A DNA stretch of 64,000 nucleotides from Lentzea sp. NBRC 105346 (GTDB lineage Bacteria > Actinomycetota > Actinomycetes > Mycobacteriales > Pseudonocardiaceae): assembly GCF_030269605.1 (NCBI RefSeq), contig NZ_BSTQ01000001.1:496001-560000 (forward strand), read 5' to 3'. A model generated the notes under the pieces. It did not search any database. It had not been told where the DNA came from and saw only the letters and a list, made by a program, of their open reading frames with translations. The first letter of the stretch is position 1. Each line of letters begins with the position of its first letter. Positions 43,105-51,354 of this stretch are shown in pieces. Both the position numbers and the translations under genes were made by a program.

Positions 43105-43367
43105 ATGCCCTCGCGGCACCCTGCACCATCGCGCGCGTCGCCAACGAGGACGGCGCGGTCCTGCTCGACGGAGACAGCGGCCGCATGTACGGCCTCAACC
43201 CGACAGCGAGCACGATCTGGCAGGCCCTGGCCGACGGCCACAGCATCGAGCAGATCAGCCGGGACCTCGCCGCCCGCTTCACAACTACTCCCGACCGCGC
43301 CCTCACCGACGTGCAGGCCCTCGTGGCCCAGCTGCGCGACCACGGCCTACTCACGCCGAAGGCCTGA
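43101..43367 (+). CDS. Lasso B1: PqqD-like RiPP recognition element
   Basis: An 88-residue PqqD-fold protein that binds the leader peptide and delivers it to the protease and cyclase. Visible marks are VLLDGDSGRMYGLNPTAS (beta strands) and the helical TIWQALADGHSIEQISRDLA, with LVAQLRDHGLLTPKA at the end. It is translationally coupled to the cyclase (ATGA) and three bases from B2. It is a discrete B1, as usual in actinobacterial clusters with split B proteins. Confidence 0.92.
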   Translation: MNALAAPCTIARVANEDGAVLLDGDSGRMYGLNPTASTIWQALADGHSIEQISRDLAARFTTTPDRALTDVQALVAQLRDHGLLTPKA

Positions 43368-43370
43368 ACC

Positions 43371-43793
43371 ATGACCGCCCCCATGGCGCTGGACAATTCC
43401 GCCACACCACAGCTCGGCAGCCGCTGGGACCGGTTCGCCGCGAGCCTGTGTCTCACCCTGGCCACCTGGCTGCTGCGACTACGCTTCGGTCACGTGCTGG
43501 CGATCGTCGGACAGATCAAACGAGCATGCCCCCGCGAGGCCGATGCCACCGAGGCAGCACACATGAACGCCGCGATCCGGCTCGCCGGTCGGCACCGCTC
43601 AAACCGGGTCGCCTGCATGGAAGTCTCCCTCGGCACCGTGCTGCTCGCAGCGGCCCGCCGGCTGTCCGTCGACTGGTGCATCGGCGCCCGGCTCATGCCC
43701 TACGGCGCGCATGCGTGGATCGAAGTCGACCGCACTCCCATCGGCGAACCCGATACCCGAGACCGGCCCTATCAGCTCCTGCGACGCATCTGA
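43371..43793 (+). CDS. Lasso B2: leader peptidase (transglutaminase-like)
   Basis: A 140-residue cysteine protease that removes the leader peptide. The active-site Cys82 lies in RVACMEVSLG and His114 in PYGAHAWIEVD, giving the Cys-His-Asp arrangement of the transglutaminase-like B2 family. Residues 21-50 include a hydrophobic helix (LCLTLATWLLRLRFGHVLAI), common in B2 proteins. It lies directly after B1. With the next gene (27 bases on) it completes the A-C-B1-B2-methyltransferase operon. Confidence 0.9.
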   Translation: MTAPMALDNSATPQLGSRWDRFAASLCLTLATWLLRLRFGHVLAIVGQIKRACPREADATEAAHMNAAIRLAGRHRSNRVACMEVSLGTVLLAAARRLSVDWCIGARLMPYGAHAWIEVDRTPIGEPDTRDRPYQLLRRI

Positions 43794-43819
43794 CCGAACA
43801 CAGCAAAAGGACCACCCTC

Positions 43820-44860
43820 ATGACCGCCTATTCGAAGGCACTCACCCAGGCGCTGGCCGAGGTCGACGAAGACACCTTCGTCCGCCGCCCCGACGGCAAG
43901 CTGGTCGCCCAGAGCTCTGCACAGGCCATCATCGCCACCATGATCGACCGCCTCGACATCCAACCCGGCATGCGCGTACAGGAAATCGGCACCGGCTCCG
44001 CCTATTCCACCGCCCTCCTCGCACGCACGGTGGGACCCAGCGGCCACGTCGTCAGCATCGACGTCGTCCCCGAGCTCGTCGACCGCGCCCGGCGCCTCAT
44101 ACCCGCCCACGGCATCGACAACACCACGCTGCTGCACGGCGACGGCGCTCAAGGCGCGCCCGAGCACGGCCCCTTCGACCGCATCATCGCCTGGACCACC
44201 GCCCCGCACCTGCCCGCCGCCTGGATCACCCAGCTCTCCATCGACGGCACGCTTGTCGCCCCCCTTTCCGCAGCACCGATCAGCAAGAGCGGCCTAGGCG
44301 CACGCATCAGGCTCAGCGACGACGCCACACCGCAGGTCGACCAACTCTTCTCCGCGGGGTTCGTCGAGATGTCCGGCGTAGCGCTCGACCAGTGGCTGGT
44401 CCCGCCCTACGGAGTCGACGTACTGCGCCACGACAACCAGCACCGCCCCTGGTGGCTGTCCGGCGAATGGATCCGCAACCCGCATCACTACGTCGACGGG
44501 CAACGCGTCCTCGACGCCCTCATCACCGACCACCGCCACATCGCAGGCCCACTGCAGCCCGACGAGTCCGCCGTCGATTGGCGCGCCTGGCTGCTCGCCA
44601 CCCGACCGGCCGGCCTCACCACCGCGGCGCTGGGTGATCCGCTATGGCGCATCGGCCACACCCACCCCACGGGCGCCGCGCTCACCGACGCACGCACCGC
44701 CACCCAGACCGTGATCACCTCAGATAACGCCGACGCCGAAGTCCTCACTGACTGGGCCGACGCGTGGCGGGCAGCGGGACGACCCGGACTCGCTGATCTC
44801 CACCCACGTCTCGACGCCTTCCACGACGGCTGGGTGCTCCACGCCAAGGCCCGGCGGTGA
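43820..44860 (+). CDS. PIMT-like O-methyltransferase of the lasso cluster
   Basis: A 346-residue homolog of protein-L-isoaspartate O-methyltransferase. The N-terminal half has the intact SAM motif VQEIGTGSAYS (53-63), then GHVVSIDVVPELVDRARRL and FDRIIAWTTAPHLP. The C-terminal 150 residues (WLVPPYGVDVLRHDNQHRPW and onward) are an extension seen in RiPP-associated PIMTs. In the lasso peptides lihuanodin and cellulonodin-2 a related enzyme methylates a ring Asp and drives aspartimide formation. The core here has a matching Asp-Thr. It is the last gene of the operon. Confidence 0.88.
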   Translation: MTAYSKALTQALAEVDEDTFVRRPDGKLVAQSSAQAIIATMIDRLDIQPGMRVQEIGTGSAYSTALLARTVGPSGHVVSIDVVPELVDRARRLIPAHGIDNTTLLHGDGAQGAPEHGPFDRIIAWTTAPHLPAAWITQLSIDGTLVAPLSAAPISKSGLGARIRLSDDATPQVDQLFSAGFVEMSGVALDQWLVPPYGVDVLRHDNQHRPWWLSGEWIRNPHHYVDGQRVLDALITDHRHIAGPLQPDESAVDWRAWLLATRPAGLTTAALGDPLWRIGHTHPTGAALTDARTATQTVITSDNADAEVLTDWADAWRAAGRPGLADLHPRLDAFHDGWVLHAKARR

Positions 44861-45051
44861 GGAGACGAACGGAAGATCACGAGTGCTCGCGTGGCGACGG
44901 GCCTCCGCCGTCACCACGCCCATCCGGACTCTGTTCGGCCAGTGAGAATCCGGGTCACCGGCTGCGCGAATAACAGATGAATGCCGTCTACACCGATAGC
45001 CCCAGCTGGCGGCGATTCCAGGCGAAGGTCCGCAACGAGTCAGGAGAGTTG

Positions 45052-45690
45052 ATGCTCGACACACGCGGCTACCGATGGATCAAGGACGAGCGATACGACG
45101 CAGTCACCATCGCCATCGCAGAGGGAGTATCCGAGGATGCCGTGATCCGGACTTACGGCGGCGACCCTGGCTCGTCCAACCTCGCCACATTCGACCAGTC
45201 GATCGGCATGGTGAACGGCGATGACGACTTCCATCTGCAGACGTTGACCGCGGGCGGGCTCGTAGTCGCCATCGAGAACAACGGATGGACAGGCGCGGTC
45301 GCGGAGATCGCGCGACGCGCCACGGCCGACGGTGGACGCTGGCTCTCGGTGTACTGGAACGGTGCCATCGTCAACTTCACGGTGATCTACGCGGTCAACG
45401 GAACGATCGAGGGCTGGTACAACGACCGTTCGTGCGGCCAAGGCAAAAAGCCGGCATCGACTCCCGAGTGGGACGAAGGTGTCTCGTCCCAGGAAGGCTG
45501 GTCGATCGCCCCCTCCCTTGCGCTTATGGAACACCTCATGGGCGTCAAGATCATGGAGGAGTGGTTTACCACACCGCAGCGGACCACACGCATACCAGAC
45601 GTTGACAGCCTCCTGCCCCAAGTTGTTCTCGGGAAGAACATTTCTGGTGGCGACATCATCCAAAGCGACCCAGCAGCGTGGACGCCTTGA
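45052..45690 (+). CDS. DUF6461-like hypothetical protein
   Basis: About 212 residues from ATG 45052, which follows AGGAG by five bases; an earlier in-frame ATG at 44977 has no ribosome site. It contains DAVTIAIAEGVSEDAVIRTY, GGLVVAIENNGWTGA and SVYWNGAIVNFTVIYAVNG, a pattern I associate with DUF6461 (function unknown, single-domain cytoplasmic proteins). It begins 190 bases after the lasso methyltransferase on the same strand. A role in immunity is possible but only by position. Confidence 0.65.
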   Translation: MLDTRGYRWIKDERYDAVTIAIAEGVSEDAVIRTYGGDPGSSNLATFDQSIGMVNGDDDFHLQTLTAGGLVVAIENNGWTGAVAEIARRATADGGRWLSVYWNGAIVNFTVIYAVNGTIEGWYNDRSCGQGKKPASTPEWDEGVSSQEGWSIAPSLALMEHLMGVKIMEEWFTTPQRTTRIPDVDSLLPQVVLGKNISGGDIIQSDPAAWTP

Positions 45691-45838
45691 CGTGACTGCC
45701 ACAGAGCAGAACGGGTCGTCCGCTCTCGATACCGGCGATGCTTTCCCACCAGCCGTTCAACGGCGCCCTCTAGAGGGGGAGCCGCACGGTTCAGGGAGTC
45801 CTTGCAGGCATGATCATCTGATCGGATACTTTGCGTGA

Positions 45839-46477
45839 ATGGGGTTCCGTGGTGACAGGTGGCTGCAGTGTCAGAAGCGTGCGGACGGTCTGTTGACCTC
45901 CACTAGCGAATGGTCAGGGTCTATCGGAGAGCACCACGTTCGGTCCCTTGTGGCGTTAGTGATCTATGCGCGCGCGGCACTCTTCGAGCAACCAATCACA
46001 GCAGTCGGTGTAGCGGAAGTTCGCTATGCCTTGGGCTGTGGCGATCATGTGCGGGCACACATCCTGGCTGGACTCAGTCACGTTGGTCATTGCCTAGGTG
46101 TCGGCCAACCGTATGCCGTGCTGGACTCTGTCGCCCACGCCTGGTGGCGTCTGGCCACCGCGCGTGCGGAATGGCCTGATGCCGTAGTTCGTGGCATGAC
46201 CGAGGCTAACGCCAGCACGCTCGTACTCGCGGCACGATCGGCGGCACGCATCCTCGACCGTACGTTGGTGAAAGAGCAGGGAGGTTGGCAGCTCGGCGAT
46301 CTAGTAAAGGTCCGCTTCGGGGACTATGCAGGGCAGTCGGTTCGGTTGATCGGTGCGTGGTGGCGCGAGGATCACGAGCTGGAGCGCATCGCTTCAGGAC
46401 GGCCGATCGCATATGACGCGCGACAAGAGAGCGGTACGTCACTCGCCACGCTCCGTGTCTTCCCGGACGAGCTATAG
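45839..46477 (+). CDS. Hypothetical protein with C-terminal KOW-like segment
   Basis: Up to 212 residues, start uncertain: ATG 45839 has no ribosome site and a GTG near 45949 is possible. The centre is helical (AHAWWRLATARAEWPDAVV). The C-terminus reads LGDLVKVRFGDYAGQSVRLI, with the Gly spacing of a KOW motif. It lies 180 bases upstream of the small-peptide operon, same strand, and could belong to it. No further family assignment. Confidence 0.55.
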   Translation: MGFRGDRWLQCQKRADGLLTSTSEWSGSIGEHHVRSLVALVIYARAALFEQPITAVGVAEVRYALGCGDHVRAHILAGLSHVGHCLGVGQPYAVLDSVAHAWWRLATARAEWPDAVVRGMTEANASTLVLAARSAARILDRTLVKEQGGWQLGDLVKVRFGDYAGQSVRLIGAWWREDHELERIASGRPIAYDARQESGTSLATLRVFPDEL

Positions 46478-46657
46478 CGCGTGATCGCGCTCAAGAATCG
46501 CTCATCTGGCCGTACCGTCTTGTCGTCCCACGTTACGGATGGCAAGCAGGACGACAACCTGTGTCGCCGAGCGGAACCCAGTCGGCGGTACAAGGCGTCG
46601 GCGGCGTTCCGTAACGTCGCGAGGCAGTGATCGTTTGACTCGATGAGGGGTGGAGTC

Positions 46658-46747
46658 GTGGCCGAACCAGTCAAGAAGGATCAGAGCCAGAAGAAGGTTT
46701 GGCGGCGTCCGCAGTGGCGGGCCCGGAACGTGCGGACACACTGCTGA
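46658..46747 (+). CDS. Candidate RiPP precursor peptide ending in His-Cys
   Basis: A 29-codon frame (GTG 46658; AGGGG seven bases before; an in-frame ATG at 46643 would add five residues). The peptide starts AEPVKKDQSQ and its last 18 residues are KKVWRRPQWRARNVRTHC. It has two Trp five residues apart, a run of Arg, and C-terminal His-Cys. It lies first in an operon with a PqqD-like protein and two radical SAM enzymes, where a short substrate peptide is expected. It overlaps the next gene in another frame. The substrate role is inference. Confidence 0.55.
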   Translation: MAEPVKKDQSQKKVWRRPQWRARNVRTHC

Positions 46748-47466
46748 CCGTCCATGGGCAGTCGGTACCTGCCCTAATTCCTACTTCCTCACTTCCGGAT
46801 GCGTTGCCCGAGGTCGAGGAGGGCTTGCTGCGTCGTGAACCGTGTACGCGGTTTGAGGACTTCCTGCCGGCCGTCGTGGCGGACGCGCTAGAGCTAGAAC
46901 TTGCTGACGGCCTGGTGTACGAGCGCGTCGAACTGGGTGAACTGACCGCTCAGTGGCGAGGGCGTCGGCCACTCGGCGATGTCTACTTTGGACCGATGCA
47001 ACGTCGCGACGGTTGGTCGACCGCCACATGCGTTACCGATGCCCTGGCATTCTTCGAGTCCGCTGGATTCGTGGAGTGGCTGGGACGACTGGCGGGCGAG
47101 GAACTGGAGTTCCTGCGCCCCGTTACGGCCTACCGCCTAGAACGCGGCGATCGAATCTGCCTGCATGACGACATGTCTGATCCAGACCATGCCGTATCGG
47201 TGGCATATAACCTCAGTCGCGACTGGACATCCGTCGATGGCGGATGCACGATCTTCGGCTCTGTCACTGGTATCACTCCGTTGCCCACACCGGTCGATTC
47301 GCCGATCCCCCTGCAGCGGTGGGAGATCACCGACGAGGAGGTCTTCGTGCCCAGCTTCAACTCCCTGTTGGTGATGAAGTTGGGTCAGGAGTTTGCCCAC
47401 GGCGTTGACGAGGTCACCGGGAGTCGGCCCCGTCTGTCGCTGGTGGGCATCTACGGTCGCCGCTAA
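46699..47466 (+). CDS. 2-oxoglutarate/Fe(II)-dependent oxygenase
   Basis: About 255 residues from a TTG at 46699; a GTG at 46714 is an alternative. The double-stranded beta-helix core has the iron triad: His156 and Asp158 in RICLHDDMSDPDH, and His234 in GQEFAHGVDEVTG. Arg245 in RPRLSLVGIYGRR is placed to bind the 2OG carboxylate. This matches the prolyl-4-hydroxylase-like group, which hydroxylates peptides or small molecules. Its 5' end overlaps the candidate precursor by about 50 bases in another frame, so the two are tightly linked. A peptide substrate is likely. Confidence 0.83.
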   Translation: MAASAVAGPERADTLLTVHGQSVPALIPTSSLPDALPEVEEGLLRREPCTRFEDFLPAVVADALELELADGLVYERVELGELTAQWRGRRPLGDVYFGPMQRRDGWSTATCVTDALAFFESAGFVEWLGRLAGEELEFLRPVTAYRLERGDRICLHDDMSDPDHAVSVAYNLSRDWTSVDGGCTIFGSVTGITPLPTPVDSPIPLQRWEITDEEVFVPSFNSLLVMKLGQEFAHGVDEVTGSRPRLSLVGIYGRR

Positions 47467-47508
47467 GCCGACCCAAATACGCCCCATCAAACGGGTGAGG
47501 AGGCCTTG

Positions 47509-47796
47509 GTGTCAGAACGGTACAGGTTGGCTGAGAACGTCGTGCGACGTTCCACGACCACTGGGCTGAGCATGCTCTTTGACCGGCGCAAGGGCGTTAT
47601 GTATGAGCTGAACGAGACCGCCTCTGCAGTGGTCGACCTCCTTGATGCAGGCACGGACACCCTCGAGCGAGTCGTGACCGCATTGGCGGAACAGTTCGAC
47701 GCTGCGCCTGAGGAGATCAGCGGGGACGTACAGCGCATGCTCGCGGACTTCACCGACGGTGGCCTAGTCGTCGTGCATGAGCACGAGGTCGCGTGA
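47509..47796 (+). CDS. PqqD-like peptide-binding (RRE) protein
   Basis: A 95-residue PqqD-fold protein. RRSTTTGLSMLFDRRKGVMY then ELNETASAVVDLLDAGTDTL and VQRMLADFTDGGLVVVHEHE give the winged-helix RRE. It presents a leader peptide to the radical SAM enzyme. The GTG at 47509 follows AGGAGG by five bases. The stop overlaps the SPASM enzyme start by four bases (GTGA), the usual coupling of PqqD with a PqqE-like partner. Confidence 0.9.
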   Translation: MSERYRLAENVVRRSTTTGLSMLFDRRKGVMYELNETASAVVDLLDAGTDTLERVVTALAEQFDAAPEEISGDVQRMLADFTDGGLVVVHEHEVA

Positions 47797-48971
47797 GGGA
47801 CATGTCCGCGCGGGCGGAACCAGCCGACTTCCAGCTGCCCGAGTCAGCCGTGCCGATCCTCGTGCAACTCGGCCTCACCTATCGATGCAACCTCGCCTGC
47901 AAGCACTGCTATGCGCTCTACCGACGCGACCGGAACGAGTTCACCCTCGCGGAGATCCGGACACTGGCCGACGAGCTCTATGACGCCGGATCGGCTGCTG
48001 TTGTGTACTCCCACGGCGAGAACATGATCAGGCGTGACTTTCACGACGCGGCAAGCATCTTCGCAGAGCGAGACTTCTATCAGACGCTGATGCTCAATGG
48101 CTTCTATGTGCGTTCCACTGTGGACGCCACTCGCCTTGCCGAGGCAGGTATCAACCGCACGATGGTGTCGGTCGACAGCGCCGATCCGAAGGTACACAAC
48201 GAAGTGCGTGGCAAGGACGGAGCATTCGACCGCGCCCTCGAAGCTGTGGATCACTTGCTGGCGTCCGACATCAATACGGTCGGGTTCTCCTGCACCATCG
48301 ACAAGCACAACTACGACGACATCGATCTCATCGTTGAGCTTGCACTAGAGCGCGGCGTACACGCCGTCAGCTTCATGCAGAACCGCTACAACCTGCGTGA
48401 CGTGTTCGACCGCACGCTGTGGGCTCGATACCAGCAAGTATGTCGCGACCTGTACGAACTGATGCTTCGCCACCGAGGTCGGTTGGACATCTACACCCAC
48501 GATCCGTTCATGTTGACCCTTCTCGACCAGCGGCTCGACGACAACGCCGCGAGAGAAGACTTCATCGGCGCCAACCTCTGCAACGTGGGCACGAGCATGG
48601 TATCGATCGATCCAGTCGGCAACGTCACAGGCTGCAACTTCATCAACGAGTCGATCGGCAATGTTCGTGAGGAACCCTTCGCCGACATCTGGTCCCGACT
48701 GGTGGATCGGTACTCGGATCGCACCGATCCGCCACGTGGCGCCTGCACGGACTGTTCTGCCCTGTCGGCCTGTATGGGCGGCTGCAAGGCCTACCACTAC
48801 GTCGACAAGTACGACGAGCGATGTGGCCAGGTGCGTTTCGGCGAGCCAACGCCGCACGGCCTCCCGGCCGCCACCGTCGAGGCACTTATCCCGGACCGAG
48901 CGGCTGGCGTGTTCCTGGGGATGCCTCGTCTGGAGACGCGTCTGACCGCGGACGGCGAGGCGGCGCGATGA
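47793..48971 (+). CDS. Radical SAM/SPASM peptide-modifying enzyme
   Basis: A 392-residue enzyme. The SAM [4Fe-4S] motif is CNLACKHCY (Cys32, 36, 39), followed by the barrel (MVSVDSADPKVHNEVRG). The C-terminal SPASM domain has cysteines in LCNVGTS, VTGCNFINE and CTDCSALSACMGGC for two auxiliary clusters. SPASM enzymes paired with PqqD-like proteins form C-C, C-S or C-O links in peptides or epimerise residues. The two Trp of the short peptide at 46658 are plausible sites. It is coupled to the next gene by ATGA. Confidence 0.92.
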   Translation: MRDMSARAEPADFQLPESAVPILVQLGLTYRCNLACKHCYALYRRDRNEFTLAEIRTLADELYDAGSAAVVYSHGENMIRRDFHDAASIFAERDFYQTLMLNGFYVRSTVDATRLAEAGINRTMVSVDSADPKVHNEVRGKDGAFDRALEAVDHLLASDINTVGFSCTIDKHNYDDIDLIVELALERGVHAVSFMQNRYNLRDVFDRTLWARYQQVCRDLYELMLRHRGRLDIYTHDPFMLTLLDQRLDDNAAREDFIGANLCNVGTSMVSIDPVGNVTGCNFINESIGNVREEPFADIWSRLVDRYSDRTDPPRGACTDCSALSACMGGCKAYHYVDKYDERCGQVRFGEPTPHGLPAATVEALIPDRAAGVFLGMPRLETRLTADGEAAR

Positions 48972-50359
48972 GGGTGATGTTCGTCAACCCCCACTACCCA
49001 CACGATCCACGGACGCTGCTGCTGCATCCACCGCTGTGCTACGCCTACATGGCCACGCACCTCAAGGCGGCAGGTCATGACGTGCTGCACTGCGACCTGC
49101 CGTTCTTGGGCAACGATCCGCAGAAGCTCGCCCAGTGGCTTGATGACTACCAGCCAGACCTTGTCGGGATTACGTCGGTCGCGCAGTCCTACTGTCAAGC
49201 GCTGGAGTTGGCTCAGCTCGTCAAGCAAATCCGCCCGCAGGCGAAGGTGGTCTTCGGCGGCCCACACGTCACCTTCATTGCGGCCGAATGCCTCGCTCGG
49301 CACACATCCGTGGATTTCGTGCTCCTCTACGACGCCGAAACCTCCCTCGTGGAGTTGTGCGCCGCGCTGACCGATGGCCGAGGAGAGGAAGCCGCACTGC
49401 GGCGAGTGTCCGGACTCTGTTTCCGCGCCGGCGAGGGCACCGTGACGACGCCACCCGCCCCACCTGTCATGGACCTCGATCAGGCTGGCCGCCCTGACCG
49501 ATCGATCTTCGACCTCGCTCCGTATCGGGACTATGACTACGAGACTGTGGTCATGACCGCTCGTGGGTGTCCGAGCCGGTGCACTTTCTGTTCAACCACC
49601 ATCGCCGGACGCCGCGCTCGCTGGCACAGCCCCAGCCACGTGTGCGACGAACTAGAGGAGGTCATCGACCTCGGGTTCGAGTCGGTCTTCTTCGGCGACG
49701 ACACATTCTCAGGCGACCCCAAGCGCGCGGTCGCGATCTGCGAGGAGATCGTCCGCCGCGACATCCGGATCCCGTGGACCTCCAACATGCGCGCACAGGA
49801 CGCACGTCCGGTTGTGCTGGATGCCATGCGTGCTGCCGGCGCCTACCGGGTCTTCATGGGATTCGAGTCGATCCAGCGGGCAACCCTGCGTCTTGTGCAC
49901 AAGGGGGCGACCCCAGAGCGAATGATTACCAAAGCTCGACTGGTGCAGGAAGCTGGATTGGAACTGCACGCCTCGTTTATCGTTGGTGCTCCAGGAGATA
50001 CTCACGCCACCCTGTCCGCGACGCTGGACTACATCCGGTTGCTCAACCCGACAGTGGCGACGTTCAACGTGATGGAGCCCAGACCCGGCACCGATGTGTA
50101 CAGCAACCCCGACCGCTACGGCATAACGATGCCTGATCCGTTGTGGTACGAGACCGCCTCCTGGCTGGATTTGCCTGTCTCCCACACGGAGCAGTTGTCG
50201 CAAGTCGAGATTCGCGACTGGGTGGACCGTTGCTACATGGAGTTCTGCAGTCCTGACTTCCGCTCGTCCGCGCACCTTGCCCGGTTGGGCGACATCGAGG
50301 AAACCTGGGCCCGTGACGGCCTGGCCGTGCCGGACGTCGCGGGCGCGGCATGCGGGTAG
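48968..50359 (+). CDS. Cobalamin-dependent radical SAM enzyme
   Basis: A 463-residue class B radical SAM protein. The N-terminal Rossmann domain (VMFVNPHYPHDPRTLLLHPP, PDLVGITSVAQSYCQALELA, VVFGGPHVTF) is the B12-binding fold, without a DxHxxG motif. The radical SAM site is RGCPSRCTFCST (Cys201, 205, 208), followed by FFGDDTFSGDP. These enzymes methylate unreactive carbons or carry out ring rearrangements. A second modification on the same peptide, after the SPASM enzyme, is the simplest role. It overlaps the following gene by ten bases. Confidence 0.92.
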   Translation: MRVMFVNPHYPHDPRTLLLHPPLCYAYMATHLKAAGHDVLHCDLPFLGNDPQKLAQWLDDYQPDLVGITSVAQSYCQALELAQLVKQIRPQAKVVFGGPHVTFIAAECLARHTSVDFVLLYDAETSLVELCAALTDGRGEEAALRRVSGLCFRAGEGTVTTPPAPPVMDLDQAGRPDRSIFDLAPYRDYDYETVVMTARGCPSRCTFCSTTIAGRRARWHSPSHVCDELEEVIDLGFESVFFGDDTFSGDPKRAVAICEEIVRRDIRIPWTSNMRAQDARPVVLDAMRAAGAYRVFMGFESIQRATLRLVHKGATPERMITKARLVQEAGLELHASFIVGAPGDTHATLSATLDYIRLLNPTVATFNVMEPRPGTDVYSNPDRYGITMPDPLWYETASWLDLPVSHTEQLSQVEIRDWVDRCYMEFCSPDFRSSAHLARLGDIEETWARDGLAVPDVAGAACG

Positions 50360-51354
50360 CCCTCATCGGAAGCGGAGTCGCTGGACGATCGCATCTACTT
50401 GACCTGGTGACCAATTCCCGGTTCGACGTCCGCGCTGTGGTCGCGCAACATCTCGAGCAGGCGCGACGAACTGCCGAAGAATTCGCGATACCCGCGGCTC
50501 ACAGTGACGTGACCGAGATGCTGAGCAGCGTGAATCCGGATGCGGTCGTCGTGGCCACGCCGCCATCGGCCACGCCTTCCATCCTGCGCACCGTGATCGA
50601 CCACGGCTGCCTGGTCCTTGTGGACAAGCCCGCCGGCAGCCGCAGCCGCGAACTGCGAGAAATTGTTGCCGACAGCCCCGATGCGTCAGTAGTGGTGAGC
50701 TACAACCGTCGTTATCAAGTTCCCGTGCGTGCTTGCCGGGCGCTGCTCAGTGACGTCGACACGGCAGACGTCCATCGAATCCGCTGCACCTGGCGCGGCC
50801 CGTTCGCCGCCCGCTACAACAGCTCCGCCACCCACCGACACGCTGTCCGATTTGGCGACGGAGTACTACTGGACACTGCCAGTCATGTGCTCGATACCCT
50901 GAACTATCTCGGCGTTGTACCTACGACGGTTGTTGGGGTGCGGGCGCGGCAAGGCGGCGCGGCGGGAGCAGACATCGAGGTCGACATGCAGCTGACCACA
51001 CATCAGGGCGCGCGAGTGCAGATCAGCATCCGCAACGACGACGCTGTTGATGGCGACCTCTGGTGTGTTGAGTTCAGCGGTGGGCACGGCCAGCTGGACA
51101 TGACGCGCGATGTTCTCGTCGGAACGTGGCACGGCCAGGCAGTCTCCGTGGGCGCTGCCGACGTCCGGCGGCCCGTCGATGACTTGCTCGCCTTGGCGGA
51201 CGGTACGGATGTGTGCGGCGCAACACTCGCCGAAGCCGTCCGCGTTCTTGAACTATTGGACAGTGCCCGGCAGCACGTCGAGAATGCCCATGAACTGCGG
51301 CGATGGCAGCGCCCACGGGCTAAAGCCCTCGGTCGACTCAACGGCGCATGCTGA
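50350..51354 (+). CDS. Gfo/Idh/MocA-family oxidoreductase
   Basis: A 334-residue NAD(P)-dependent enzyme. The dinucleotide motif GSGVAGRSH is at residues 7-15, and the EKP-type motif appears as LVDKPAGSRSREL with Asp in place of Glu, so the catalytic Lys remains. The C-terminal domain (FGDGVLLDTASHVLDTLNYL) holds the conserved His region. Family members oxidise or reduce sugars, imines and bilins; in a peptide pathway it might reduce an imine or dehydro residue. It overlaps both neighbours (10 and 7 bases). Confidence 0.88.
   Translation: MRVALIGSGVAGRSHLLDLVTNSRFDVRAVVAQHLEQARRTAEEFAIPAAHSDVTEMLSSVNPDAVVVATPPSATPSILRTVIDHGCLVLVDKPAGSRSRELREIVADSPDASVVVSYNRRYQVPVRACRALLSDVDTADVHRIRCTWRGPFAARYNSSATHRHAVRFGDGVLLDTASHVLDTLNYLGVVPTTVVGVRARQGGAAGADIEVDMQLTTHQGARVQISIRNDDAVDGDLWCVEFSGGHGQLDMTRDVLVGTWHGQAVSVGAADVRRPVDDLLALADGTDVCGATLAEAVRVLELLDSARQHVENAHELRRWQRPRAKALGRLNGAC

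Noticed and set aside
46481-46630. 49-codon frame upstream of the candidate precursor
   Set aside because: No ribosome site and Arg/Ser-rich content; the peptide at 46658 has a better start and position.
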